Source of the DNA: DATFYM01 sp035315065
GTDB lineage: Bacteria; Acidobacteriota; Terriglobia; UBA7540
Length of the DNA: 64,000 bases
Direction of reading: 5' to 3'
NCBI GenBank assembly: GCA_035315065.1
Contig: DATFYM010000044.1
Coordinates: 1 to 64,000, forward strand
A program made the translations under genes and the position numbers. Shown here in pieces: positions 15,641-23,543 of the stretch (the stretch's first letter is position 1; every line of letters begins with the position of its first letter). The notes under the pieces are model-generated. The model was not told where the DNA came from. It searched no databases and was given only the letters and a program-made list of their open reading frames with translations.

Positions 15641-17571
15641 CCCCGGGCGGTCAACTGATAGACCTTGGCATCCCTGAAAAGCTCGAAGAGGCCGGGATCG
15701 AGCAGGTTCGACTTCACCTCCCTCTCGATGATTTCGAGCGCGCGCTGCGCTGTAACCGCCGGCTTGTACGGACGGTCGGCGGCGGTGAGCGCGTCGTAGA
15801 CGTCGGAGATGGCCATCATCCGGGCCTGGATCGGAATCGCCTGGCCTTGGATGTGGTCGGGGTAGCCGGAGCCGTCCAGCTTCTCGTGGTGGGCGCGCGC
15901 GATCTGAGGGATCTTCTTCAGGTCCTTCGTCCACGGAATCTGGCGGAGGAAGTTGTAGCTGTGGAGGACGTGCGACTCGATCTCGGCGCGCTCCGCATCG
16001 TCGAGAGTGCCGCGCGGGATGGAGAGCAGGTGGAACTCTTCTGGGGACAGCAGTGGCTCCGAGAGACCGGAGTCGTTGCCGAGGTTGGTGGCGGCGATTT
16101 CGGTGAGCAGGCTAGAAGCCTTGCCGTCCAGAAAGCCCGGCTCGTTGGTGGCTACGATCGTCCGCAAGAAATCGTCGAGCACCTCCAGTTGGCGATCGCG
16201 CTCCGCTTCGATCCCCGCAAACTCCTCCTGGCAGCCCTGGCGTCCCTGGCGCAGCACGAATTCGAGTTTCTTCTCCAGGCTGGCGGCTTCCGTCGCCTTG
16301 CGCAGATAAAGAAATCGCTTGCGGATCAGCTCGAGCTGGCGCGGATAGAGTTTTCTCGCTTTCACCAGGACGTGATCGGCGACTCGGACCTTGCCCACGT
16401 CGTGCAGGAGCGCCGCGTATTCCAGTTCCCGAATCTCCTCGCGTGAGAGGTGGACGCGGGCGTATTCGCCGGTCGCGATACGGTCCACCACTTCGGCCAA
16501 ACGCACGGTCAGTTTGGCGACGCGCTCCGAGTGCCCGAAGGTGGTGGGATCCCGGGCCTCGATCGCCTTCCCCGCTGCCCCGACAAAGCCGTGAAATTGC
16601 CTCTGGATGCCGCTGTAGAGCAGGTTGTTTTCCAGCGCCACTGCCGCCTGGCTGGCGAGCGACTTCGCCAGCTCCTCGCTGCGCGGGGAAAACGGAATGA
16701 CCTCGGCCTCGACGGCTTCTCGGGAAACCAGCTTTGCCCCCGCATGTTTCTTGGCGTTGATCAGTTGCAGGACGCCGATCACTTCGCCTTGCTGGTTCTT
16801 CATCGGCACCACCAACGTCGACCGCGTGCGATACTTGAACCTGCGGTCGAAGTCGCGATTGAAACGGGGTCCCCGTCGTGGGTCAAGGTGATAAGCATCT
16901 TCGACATTGAGAGGCTTCCCGGTCGTTGCGGCGTAGCCGGCCAAGCTTTGCGGGTCGAGGGGCAGCACAAAGCGGCGGAAAGGAACCGTCCGGCTGTCGT
17001 TCTGCGCATTCTCAAAGACCAGGCAACTCGTCCCGCGCTGGCGTTCTTCCACCAGGTAGAGCGAGCCGGCGTCGGCGGCCGTGAGCTCCCGGCTTTTGGC
17101 CAGAATAAGGTCCAGCAGTGCCTTAGTGTCGCGCTCGGTGGAGAGCGCGATGCCGATCTGGTTGAGTGTGGCGAGGTCGGAGGTCGCGCGCCGCAGCTCG
17201 TTACGTTCCCGGCGACGCGCCTCCAGGGCCTCCAGGCTGTCGAAGGCGCGCTCGATGGCCTTCTCCAACGCTGCCGCCGGCGCGCGTCGCGGCAATAGGG
17301 CGAAGACAGCCCGCGACGAGGCCACTCCATCTGGCGGCTCCTTCCCCTTGAGCAGGTAAATTGCGCTCCAGGCGATCTCCTTCGGAGCTAGCTTCTCGAG
17401 GCGAGCCAGATCGATTCCTGATTCAAGCATCACGACGGCCGGCGATTCCCACGCCGGCGGTTTGCGCGCCTTGCGGTCGAGCGCTACCAGGGCGTAACCG
17501 CCCCGAGAGTCGGCCCAACGACGGAGCTGCCGGGCGAAAGCAGATGGTCGAAAGTAGTAGAGAGTTTTCAT
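15613..17571 (-). CDS. GAF-HD-GYP domain protein, cyclic-di-GMP phosphodiesterase candidate
   Basis: The first 110 residues are an unassigned regulatory region. A GAF domain (about residues 130-320, with FRRFVLPLDPQSLAGYAA) is followed by an HD-GYP domain. The HD motifs are FGHSERVAKL (about 345) and LLHDVGKVRV (about 390). The GYP-box HHEKLDGSGYPD (about 560) is followed by MMAISDVYDALTAADRPYK. HD-GYP enzymes hydrolyse cyclic di-GMP. An insert of about 130 residues between the HD and GYP parts, including a helical charged segment, is longer than usual. The start is ATG 17571; ATG 17586 is an alternative. The last residues (GVGSRE) and the stop are encoded by the AGTAGGG repeat, so the natural end was replaced or extended. 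Confidence 0.88.
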   Translation of the reverse strand: MKTLYYFRPSAFARQLRRWADSRGGYALVALDRKARKPPAWESPAVVMLESGIDLARLEKLAPKEIAWSAIYLLKGKEPPDGVASSRAVFALLPRRAPAAALEKAIERAFDSLEALEARRRERNELRRATSDLATLNQIGIALSTERDTKALLDLILAKSRELTAADAGSLYLVEERQRGTSCLVFENAQNDSRTVPFRRFVLPLDPQSLAGYAATTGKPLNVEDAYHLDPRRGPRFNRDFDRRFKYRTRSTLVVPMKNQQGEVIGVLQLINAKKHAGAKLVSREAVEAEVIPFSPRSEELAKSLASQAAVALENNLLYSGIQRQFHGFVGAAGKAIEARDPTTFGHSERVAKLTVRLAEVVDRIATGEYARVHLSREEIRELEYAALLHDVGKVRVADHVLVKARKLYPRQLELIRKRFLYLRKATEAASLEKKLEFVLRQGRQGCQEEFAGIEAERDRQLEVLDDFLRTIVATNEPGFLDGKASSLLTEIAATNLGNDSGLSEPLLSPEEFHLLSIPRGTLDDAERAEIESHVLHSYNFLRQIPWTKDLKKIPQIARAHHEKLDGSGYPDHIQGQAIPIQARMMAISDVYDALTAADRPYKPAVTAQRALEIIEREVKSNLLDPGLFELFRDAKVYQLTARGRQGVGSRE

Positions 17572-17584
17572 CTGAGACTCCCCC

Positions 17585-17723
17585 AAGAATTGACGATTGA
17601 CGATTGACGATTGAAGACTGCAAAAGCGATCAGCTATCAGCTATCAGCGAAGACCGGACTTTCGTGCTGAGAGCCGACGGCTGATAGCTGAAGGCTGTTT
17701 TCAATCGTCAATCGTCAATTCTT
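17585..17723. repeat. Paired-arm repeat, GATTGACGATTGA family
   Basis: A perfect 23-bp inverted pair: 17585-17607 and 17701-17723, built of GATTGAC words. Between them a second pair (CAGCTATCAGC words near 17635 facing GCTGATAGCTG near 17680) is nested. It lies between two minus-strand genes, directly at the stop codon of the upstream one. Confidence 0.9.
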
Positions 17724-18783
17724 AAGCCCCTCGGTTACGCCCAACAAGTAGGGCGATAGAGCACTCGGCGTAATCGAGAACCCGACAGAAATCCTTCCCG
17801 TAAGCGTATCCCCGGCTGTGCAGGGGATCCCCGAAGGATGCAGGCAATGCCCCGCCGTCCGGCTCCCTGGCAGCGAGCTCGGGCGGCTCGGGTTCATCCC
17901 GTTTTCGCCGGAAGAGCCCCAACAGCTTTTCCGTCCATCCCACTTTCCGCCCGTTCGCCGCTGTCGGCCTTCGACAAGGCGGCGGCGGTGAGGACACCGC
18001 CGCTACAGGGGCCTTCGGCCGGCTCGCCGCGTCGTTCCTCTGACGAAGGCAGCAGGGAAGGGGATTCTGCCCATCACTGCTCTCGCAGTAGCGTGCGGGG
18101 CGAAGCCAGATCGTCACCTCCGGCCGCCACGCGGTCACGGGCAGGGCCGCGGCATGCGTTGCTATCGCCTGTTCCAATTCCTTGAACGACTTGGGCACCG
18201 GGCGCGCTCCCGTCATTAAGACCGGCATCTGGCTAAGCACCCAGCCGGCCCTCCACAGCGCTTGCTGTTCCTGATAGACGCTCGACCCCTTTCCCGGCGT
18301 GAGGGTCAGGGCCACCCGCGCTACACTACGTCCCGTCCGCCGCCTCTGGTAGCCCACGCTCACGCTCACGAGCGTCCGCCCCTTTCTATCGCGAATTCGC
18401 AATCGAGCGAGGGGGAGGGCCGCCGCATGATAACTCGCTGAATCCATGGAAGATCTCTGTTTCCTTCCGATTCTCTCTTTCTTCTCCGCCCAGCACCAAA
18501 TGGCCCGTGCCAACTCATCTGCCTTGCGCTTTTGCTCCTGGGTCACGGGAGGCAGGAATTTCAGCACGTGGGACCGAATGAAGTCGAACCGCTTTACGCC
18601 CATCTTCCTGCCCGCTTGGGCGAGGTTCTCGCGGAAGTTGGGCGAGTAGCGGCCGTGCTTGAGAGCATTCAGGCGGCTGCGGGATTTGCCCTCGGCGGTG
18701 CGTGGACCGGTCCCCTTACGGGCGTTGGCCCGGCAGGCGGCGAGCAAAGCGGGGGTCTTGGTCTTCGGTTGGCCGAGCGGCAT
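17722..18783 (-). CDS. Unknown protein with GTGPRTAEGK motif
   Basis: The N-terminus (residues about 14-45) carries ANARKGTGPRTAEGKSRS and NALKHG. This motif opens a large paralogous family of unknown function that is expanded in Acidobacteria and Planctomycetes. The middle is Arg-rich with no recognised domain. Residues about 225-260 (SSPPPPCRRP and neighbours) are encoded by a palindromic GGCGGTGAGGACACCGCCGC stretch, as if a short repeat had been absorbed into the gene. The TAA stop touches the repeat arm at 17723. No signal peptide. The gene may be drifting; the N-terminal family assignment is solid, the rest is not. Confidence 0.55.
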   Translation of the reverse strand: MPLGQPKTKTPALLAACRANARKGTGPRTAEGKSRSRLNALKHGRYSPNFRENLAQAGRKMGVKRFDFIRSHVLKFLPPVTQEQKRKADELARAIWCWAEKKERIGRKQRSSMDSASYHAAALPLARLRIRDRKGRTLVSVSVGYQRRRTGRSVARVALTLTPGKGSSVYQEQQALWRAGWVLSQMPVLMTGARPVPKSFKELEQAIATHAAALPVTAWRPEVTIWLRPARYCESSDGQNPLPCCLRQRNDAASRPKAPVAAVSSPPPPCRRPTAANGRKVGWTEKLLGLFRRKRDEPEPPELAAREPDGGALPASFGDPLHSRGYAYGKDFCRVLDYAECSIALLVGRNRGA

Positions 18784-18817
18784 GGTTTTCGTTCCTCGGT
18801 CCTTTCTCCAGACGAAA

Positions 18818-18902
18818 AGTCGGCAGTCAGCAGTCGGCAGTAAGAAGTCGGGCCGGCCGTCTGCACCTACCGCCGACTGCCGACTCTTTCTTAGGGCCGC
18901 TG
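18818..18902. repeat. Paired-arm repeat, GTCGGCAGTCAGCAG words
   Basis: The left arm has AAGTCGGCAGTCAGCAGTCGG; the right arm has CCGCCGACTGCCGACTC. It lies just upstream of the GTGPRTAEGK-type gene, in its leader. Confidence 0.65.
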
Positions 18903-19034
18903 ATCCTCTGTCGATTTTTCACACACACCTTTTTCAGATACTTAGTCAACAATAACCCGTCCTCAAGTATCTCATATCTATCTGAACTGTCAAGAAAAAT
19001 CATAAAGGATTCTGAAAGGGAAGGGGCTAGGAAC

Positions 19035-19295
19035 TGGGGAATTGCCGATTGCAGATTTACCGCGCGACGATTGGAAGAGAAAAAATAAATCCGCATATCA
19101 CGCAGATGGCGCAGATCAGCAAGATGTCCGTCGTCCGTTGCAAGGAAGCAGTGCTCTTAGTTACCTTGGCCACTGACCGCGGACTACTCACAACGGACTT
19201 TATTACTAATCTGTGTCATCTGCGAAATCTGTGGATTGCCTTCTTGTCTTTCAATCGTCAATCGTCAATCTGCAATCGGCAATTCTTCGCCAGAC
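19035..19295. repeat. Nested paired-arm repeats (GATTGC/ATTGGAAG and CGCAGAT families)
   Basis: The outer pair is AATTGCCGATTGCAGATT with GACGATTGGAAGAGA on the left, facing CAATCGTCAATCTGCAATCGG on the right (about 19255-19285). The inner pair is AATCCGCATATCACGCAGATG (about 19087) facing CATCTGCGAAATCTGTGGATT (about 19217). The inner family recurs at 48268-48372. Confidence 0.8.
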
Positions 19296-19427
19296 GTTGT
19301 AAAGGACCAGGCGGCAATTCACCGGCAGTGGCTGGCGCAGCCTGCTTACTTCGAACGGCGACAGCAGCCACCACCGTCCCGCTTCCATCGTCACCGTATT
19401 TGTGAAGCGCAGCGCTAAGGTTGCGAG

Positions 19428-20093
19428 TTAGTTGGCGATGGCCGGCGCCGGCTGTTTTCCCGGCCGGACCACGGCGGCAACAATCGTGCCAAAGACTGAA
19501 CCTACGACGGCCGTCCATCCGATCCACATGGTCATCTGCGGTAGGAAGGCCTCGTAGAGATACTGTTTGGCAAAGCCCGAGTTGGCGAACATTGGCGCGA
19601 TACGGCTGTAATGAGTTTCCCAACCGGCGCGCATGGCAATGAACATCACGATCAGAACCGGGATGCGGGCGGCGAATGCGTAAGCCACCAGAGTGTTGCC
19701 CAGCGAGCGCCAACCGATGCCGGGAATGAACGCCGAAACCAGCATCAGGAGAATCGGGATCAAGCTCAGATACGTGGGGTGGGCTTCCGTGGCCCCAAAC
19801 CAGAGCCCCGCCAGGATGTAGACCACCAGGCTGAGGAAGGCGAACCCGATGGCCTTGCCCGCGCTGGCAGGTCCCTCGCCCGCCTTCGCCAACTTCACGG
19901 CGAAATAGGGGCCAAAGATGATGGGCAGCCAGGAAATGCCCACGAGGGCGAAGCCGCCCCCGGCTTTGGTGCTGAATAACAGCGGAGACCAGCCCTGTAG
20001 CTCCCCCACCAGGCGCAGGATGGTGATCGCCAGGGTGATCAACGCTGGAACGGTGATAAGTTTGGTGATGGAAACCGAATTTTCCTCTGCCAT
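19428..20093 (-). CDS. Polytopic membrane protein of unknown function
   Basis: The protein has 221 residues and about six hydrophobic segments: TVPALITLAITILRL, FALVGISWLPIIFGPYFAV, AIGFAFLSLVVYILAGLWF, LSLIPILLMLVSAFIPGIG, IPVLIVMFIAM and a final VGSVFGTIVAAVV. Short charged loops lie between them. I do not recognise the family. The start is ATG 20093, supported by AAAAGGAGGG eight bases before it; the frame upstream runs through a repeat and is not coding. It stands alone on the minus strand between repeats. Confidence 0.7.
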   Translation of the reverse strand: MAEENSVSITKLITVPALITLAITILRLVGELQGWSPLLFSTKAGGGFALVGISWLPIIFGPYFAVKLAKAGEGPASAGKAIGFAFLSLVVYILAGLWFGATEAHPTYLSLIPILLMLVSAFIPGIGWRSLGNTLVAYAFAARIPVLIVMFIAMRAGWETHYSRIAPMFANSGFAKQYLYEAFLPQMTMWIGWTAVVGSVFGTIVAAVVRPGKQPAPAIAN

Positions 20094-20134
20094 GGAATCC
20101 CTCCTTTTTCCTTGTTTGACCTGGGAGCGATAGA

Positions 20135-20222
20135 AGAAGTCGAAAGTCGAAAGTTGAGAGTCGAAAGTGGAAGAGTAGCGGCCCGTCTTGACTTTCGACT
20201 TTTGACCTTCAACTCTCCTGAC
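20135..20222. repeat. Paired-arm repeat, GTCGAAAGTCGAAAG family
   Basis: The left arm is AGTCGAAAGTCGAAAGTTGAG; the right arm is CTTGACTTTCGACTTTTGACC. A further outer match (CCTGGGAGCG at 20120 facing CGCTCCCAGG at 20223) closes the stem. It is the leader region of the membrane protein gene. Confidence 0.8.
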
Positions 20223-20447
20223 GCTCCCAGGTGACAAGATCACGCGCGATGCTAGCACAGATTCTTGCCCTTTGGATGTTTTTTGCGGCGTCCCGATTTC
20301 GCCTGGGAGCCCGGGCGTTATTCCACGATTCTCGGCCGCCCAGTGGGACCTTAGTCGAATTACGCGCCGGCGAGAGAGGGACGAGATTTCGCTTGACGCT
20401 TTCGGGCGGAATGCGGAATATGGTGTTGAGTAAACTGAAGTACGATT

Positions 20448-20759
20448 ATGAGTTCGCAACTCCTCAGTCCCGACCGCGAAGCCGCCATTTGGGCCCGGCT
20501 GATGCAGGCGCAGAGAGATACGTTGTCTCCAGAAGTAGCCGAGCATCTGCTGTCGATCGGATTTGGGGAAAGCGACCGTGACCGGATGCAGCAATTGGCG
20601 GAGCGGTCCGAGTCGGGCACTTTGACCGATGAAGAGCGAGAAGAGTTCGACAGCTATTTGCACGTCGGGAATCTTCTTGCTGTCATGCAATCCAAAGCCC
20701 GGTTGGCACCGCGACGAAAGCCGCAGCAGGGGCACGGGGAATTGACGATTGCAGATTGA
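20448..20759 (+). CDS. Small conserved helical protein, HNH-partner type
   Basis: The protein has about 103 residues. The core (LSPEVAEHLLSIGFGESDRD and TLTDEEREEFDSYLHVGNLL, then AVMQSKARLA) matches a small helical protein common in cyanobacteria and Acidobacteria. As I recall, it usually lies directly upstream of an HNH endonuclease gene. Here no HNH gene follows; instead a paired-arm repeat starts within the last codons (GELTIAD) and provides the stop. The gene may have lost its partner and its natural end. ATG 20448 has no clear SD. The function of the family is unknown. Confidence 0.65.
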   Translation: MSSQLLSPDREAAIWARLMQAQRDTLSPEVAEHLLSIGFGESDRDRMQQLAERSESGTLTDEEREEFDSYLHVGNLLAVMQSKARLAPRRKPQQGHGELTIAD

Positions 20760-20876
20760 CGATTGACGATTGGAAGAGAAGAGCAGGCAAGGCCTAGCGG
20801 CCCTTTCAACGGGCCGTCCACAATCGTCAATGAGCCTCCTTCCAATCGTCAATCGGCAATCTGCAATCGGCAATTC
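20740..20876. repeat. Paired-arm repeat, GATTGACGATTGA family (20.7 kb copy)
   Basis: The left arm (20740-20774) is AATTGACGATTGCAGATTGA plus further GACGATTGG; the right arm (20840-20876) is TCCAATCGTCAATCGGCAAT plus CTGCAATCGGCAATTC. The arms are complementary over more than 25 bases with few mismatches. The left arm overlaps the end of the preceding gene. Confidence 0.88.
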
Positions 20877-20938
20877 TTGTGAAGGGGCAAGGGTGTGGTT
20901 ACCGCTGGCCATTGTCAAAAATTAGCTGTCACAGCGCA

Positions 20939-21502
20939 CTAGTGAAATGCCTCGCCTCTGGCCAGCATCGCAAGGATCATTTCCATGCGCCTCTGCTTCG
21001 TTTCCGGCTTCTTTGCCGTCTGCAGCCGGTAGGCAATCGAGTAGCGGTTCGCTTTGTTGAGCGACTCGAAGAAAGCTCGCGCTTTTTTGTTTCTGCGCAG
21101 TGCCGCCAGAAAATCCTCAGGAAAGGTTGCGGTGCTTGGGGAATCGTAGGCGGCTGTCCAACGGCCATCCTTCTTCGCGGCATCTACTTCGGCCTGGCCT
21201 GGCGCCTTCATCCGGCCCGCTTGGATCAGCCTTTCGGCGTGTTGCGTGTTGATCCTGGACCAGCCACTTTTGGCGCGTCTGCGGGTGAACCTTTGCAGCC
21301 ACGATGAGTCATCATAGCGTTGCTTCTGGGCGTCGATCCATCCAAAACAGAGTGCCTCATCCAGCGCTTCGGCGTAGGTGACGGAGGCTTCTCCCGAACC
21401 CTTTTTGAAAATACGCAGCCAAATCCCATCGGATTGACGATGGTTCGCGGCCAGCCACTTACGGAAGTCCGACGATGATCGAAAATGAAGAGTTTCATTC
21501 AT
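20939..21502 (-). CDS. YdeI/OmpD-associated-family protein
   Basis: The protein has 187 residues. The family pattern is clear: FRSSSDFRKWLAANH, GIWLRIFKKGSGEASVTYAE, LDEALCFGWIDAQKQRYDD, WLQRFTRRRAKSGWSRIN, and a C-terminal helix segment ending in TKQRRMEMILAMLARGE. YdeI-family proteins are small cytosolic proteins linked to cationic-peptide or bacteriocin protection in enterobacteria; their biochemical role is not established. The start is ATG 21502 (GTG 21511 is possible). It stands alone. Confidence 0.85.
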   Translation of the reverse strand: MNETLHFRSSSDFRKWLAANHRQSDGIWLRIFKKGSGEASVTYAEALDEALCFGWIDAQKQRYDDSSWLQRFTRRRAKSGWSRINTQHAERLIQAGRMKAPGQAEVDAAKKDGRWTAAYDSPSTATFPEDFLAALRRNKKARAFFESLNKANRYSIAYRLQTAKKPETKQRRMEMILAMLARGEAFH

Positions 21503-21589
21503 ACGAGCCACGAATCTACGTCACCTTTCCCGCTTTTCCGCGAACCGCGCCGCTTTTTTATGCCGGACACCCTGAGCGAGGCTTCGCAC

Positions 21590-21810
21590 CGCCCCAACGG
21601 GCATGCCCTCACCGCGGAGCGGTGAACCGTGAGTAGCCGTGGGCGCAAACCCACGGAACCCGGTGACCACGAGGGTACGCAACCCCGAATGGGGTTGACC
21701 AAGCCAAGTCGGACCTTTCCGGCCTTGGTCGGCCTTCGGGGCCGGGAATCTCACCTTCGCCTTTTCCGTGGGTTTTCACCCACGGCTACTCACGGTCCTC
21801 CCCTTGCGGG
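21590..21810. repeat. MITE-like element with 17-bp perfect inverted ends
   Basis: CCGTGAGTAGCCGTGGG at 21627-21643 and its exact complement at 21779-21795 enclose about 135 bases, including a short internal hairpin (ACCCCGAATGGGGT). Just inside each arm lies a second short palindrome (CGTGGGCGCAAACCCACG on the left). There is no gene inside. The form fits a small non-autonomous palindromic element rather than the low-complexity arms seen elsewhere. Confidence 0.7.
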
Positions 21811-21879
21811 GAGCCGAAGCGCCCTTGAAACTTGCCTTGCCTACGACAAATCCTCGGCCTCTAGACGTCTCAGGTAAAC

Positions 21880-22701
21880 TTAATCTGGGCGGAGGCCAAC
21901 CGCAATCAGGTGGGCGCTGGCTCCCAGCGTCGAAGGTTCTCGCTCGATCAAAGATAGGAACTCCAGCAAACTCTGCCGCTGGACCGGGTCGTCCCAAGTT
22001 TCGCAGAATCGCCCCGCGCTCCATGCGGGACCTTCGACCGCGAGGAGTTCGACCTCATCAAAACCGCCGTCGCGAACCTCGCCAGCCAACTCCTCAGGAC
22101 GATGGAAGTAGGCAGTGGTGAAGTAACGAGGGTCGGGGGTCGGATTGCGGTGCTGGCCGGAGGCGAGATCCGCCGCCACGATTTTCCGAAACTCCGCATC
22201 CTGGAAAAAGCCTCTCGCGAGGCCGTCCAACAGCGAGGCGAAACGAGAGATCGCGGCAGCGAAAAGGACTCCCCGGCGTTTGAGGATGCGGCGGGCCTCA
22301 CGAAGCGCCAGGAGGCGATCCGAGTGCTCCACCAGATGGTACAACGGTCCCAGCAGAAGAAGCGCGTCGGCGCTCCCGGATGGGATGTCCAGTTGACGAG
22401 CATCACCCATCGTGATCGATGCCAAGGTGACGCCTGACGCCGCCGCATGAGATCGCGCTTGCTCCAAATGCAGTTCCACCGGATCGATCAAGTGCACCTG
22501 ATAACCTTGCTGGGCTAGTGGAAAAGCATAGACCCCGGCCCCGCCGCCCAGGTCAAAGATGGTGGCGGGTGGGGGCGGAAGATTCCGCGCGAGAATCGCC
22601 TGGGTGCGGAGCCGCTTGAGTTCACCCAACCCAGCCGACAGGCGCTCCCACTCGCGGGTTTGCAGATAATGTCCCTCGATTTCTTTGGGGATCAGGTTCA
22701 T
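21880..22701 (-). CDS. Class I SAM-dependent methyltransferase
   Basis: The protein has 273 residues. The SAM-binding motif I is IFDLGGGAGVYAFPLA (about residues 48-63), motif II is VHLIDPVELHLEQAR, and the post-I region SITMGDARQLDIPSGSADAL is typical of UbiE/COQ5-type methyltransferases. DALLLLGPLYHLVEHSDRLL follows. The C-terminal half (PDPRYFTTAYFHRPEELAGE) is the substrate-binding cap, whose acceptor is unknown. ATG 22701 is used. A perfect 12-base palindrome, TTTACCGGTAAA, lies at 22709-22720 in the leader, overlapping where a ribosome-binding site would be. The gene stands alone. Confidence 0.87.
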   Translation of the reverse strand: MNLIPKEIEGHYLQTREWERLSAGLGELKRLRTQAILARNLPPPPATIFDLGGGAGVYAFPLAQQGYQVHLIDPVELHLEQARSHAAASGVTLASITMGDARQLDIPSGSADALLLLGPLYHLVEHSDRLLALREARRILKRRGVLFAAAISRFASLLDGLARGFFQDAEFRKIVAADLASGQHRNPTPDPRYFTTAYFHRPEELAGEVRDGGFDEVELLAVEGPAWSAGRFCETWDDPVQRQSLLEFLSLIEREPSTLGASAHLIAVGLRPD

Positions 22702-22821
22702 GCGTGACTTTACCGGTAAACCCCAAACCGAATCGCCGAAATTGTTGAATTCAAAGGTGTCGCCCTGAAGGGCGCCGCTACGAAAACCGCTCGAAACGCA
22801 GTCCTTAGGCAGCGCGCCGAA

Positions 22822-23235
22822 CTAAATCAGTTCAATCCTGTAGCGCCGTGCTGCCTCCCGCAGTTGGTCATCCAGCGTCGCCAGAGGCAATCTGCGGCGC
22901 ACGGCGAGTTCCAGGTAGGCAGCATCGTAAACGGTCAGATTCGCCCGGCGGGCCGTTTCAATCAAGGCCGCGGGCCGCACATTCAACGGGTCAATTTCCA
23001 GGATATCGCACAGTTCCTCAAGATCGTCAGCCACAGTCTTGACTTGATCGGCGGTTAGCCTCCCGCGTCTTTCAGCCATGACCACCGCGTTCGAAACCTC
23101 GTGATTCCACAGAACCGGGACTACCGGGACTTCGCCAGAGATCACAAGCCGCCGAGCTAAGGAAGCGCGAGCGGGTACGGGCCGATCGATCATCCAACCG
23201 ATAGTGATGGAAGCGTCGAGGACGAAGGCTGTCAA
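22822..23235 (-). CDS. vapC: PIN-domain toxin, VapC family
   Basis: Putative RNase toxin of a type II toxin-antitoxin pair. It has 137 residues. The acidic metal-binding residues are in FVLDASITIGWM (Asp7), WNHEVSNAVVMAE (Glu about 45), YDAAYLELAVR (Asp about 104) and LATLDDQL (Asp about 122). The PIN quartet is therefore intact. The TTG start at 23235 overlaps the antitoxin stop codon (TTGA), which enforces coupled translation. The antitoxin precedes it. Confidence 0.9.
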   Translation of the reverse strand: MTAFVLDASITIGWMIDRPVPARASLARRLVISGEVPVVPVLWNHEVSNAVVMAERRGRLTADQVKTVADDLEELCDILEIDPLNVRPAALIETARRANLTVYDAAYLELAVRRRLPLATLDDQLREAARRYRIELI

Positions 23236-23468
23236 AAGCGCCTTCCTTCTTCGATCAGATCCTTGATCGTCATCCCCTCGGGTAGCTTCATGCGCACGCC
23301 AGCGAGAGAATCGAAGATTTCCTTCACACTCCGCCGAATCTTCGGGGCTGTCCCAACGAGCCGAGCCCGTTGCTTGCCATGACGAGTGATGATGATCTCT
23401 TCGCCCTGTGAAGCGCGCTCAACCAGTTCCGATAGCTTTTGCTTAGCTTCAAAAATACCGACGATCAT
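23232..23468 (-). CDS. Antitoxin, Phd/YefM family
   Basis: The protein has 78 residues. The N-terminal fold IFEAKQKLSELVERASQGEE and IIITRHGKQRARLVG is the Phd/YefM DNA-binding pattern. The C-terminal tail (residues about 48-78) is the likely toxin-binding part and ends DLIEEGRRF. ATG 23468 follows AGGAGAG at a good distance (GATAGGAGAGTCGGGGT in the coding sense). The first gene of the pair probably represses its own promoter. Confidence 0.9.
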   Translation of the reverse strand: MIVGIFEAKQKLSELVERASQGEEIIITRHGKQRARLVGTAPKIRRSVKEIFDSLAGVRMKLPEGMTIKDLIEEGRRF

Positions 23469-23543
23469 ACCCCGACTCTCCTATCATCTAGATTATCTGC
23501 CCAGATGGACAGGGAAGTCAAGGCGTCGGAACAACCTCGTTAG

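Noticed and set aside
17585..17723. CRISPR-like series of short direct repeats
   Set aside because: The words are 7-10 bases long, tandem without spacers, and paired with inverted arms. No cas genes and no repeat-spacer regularity.
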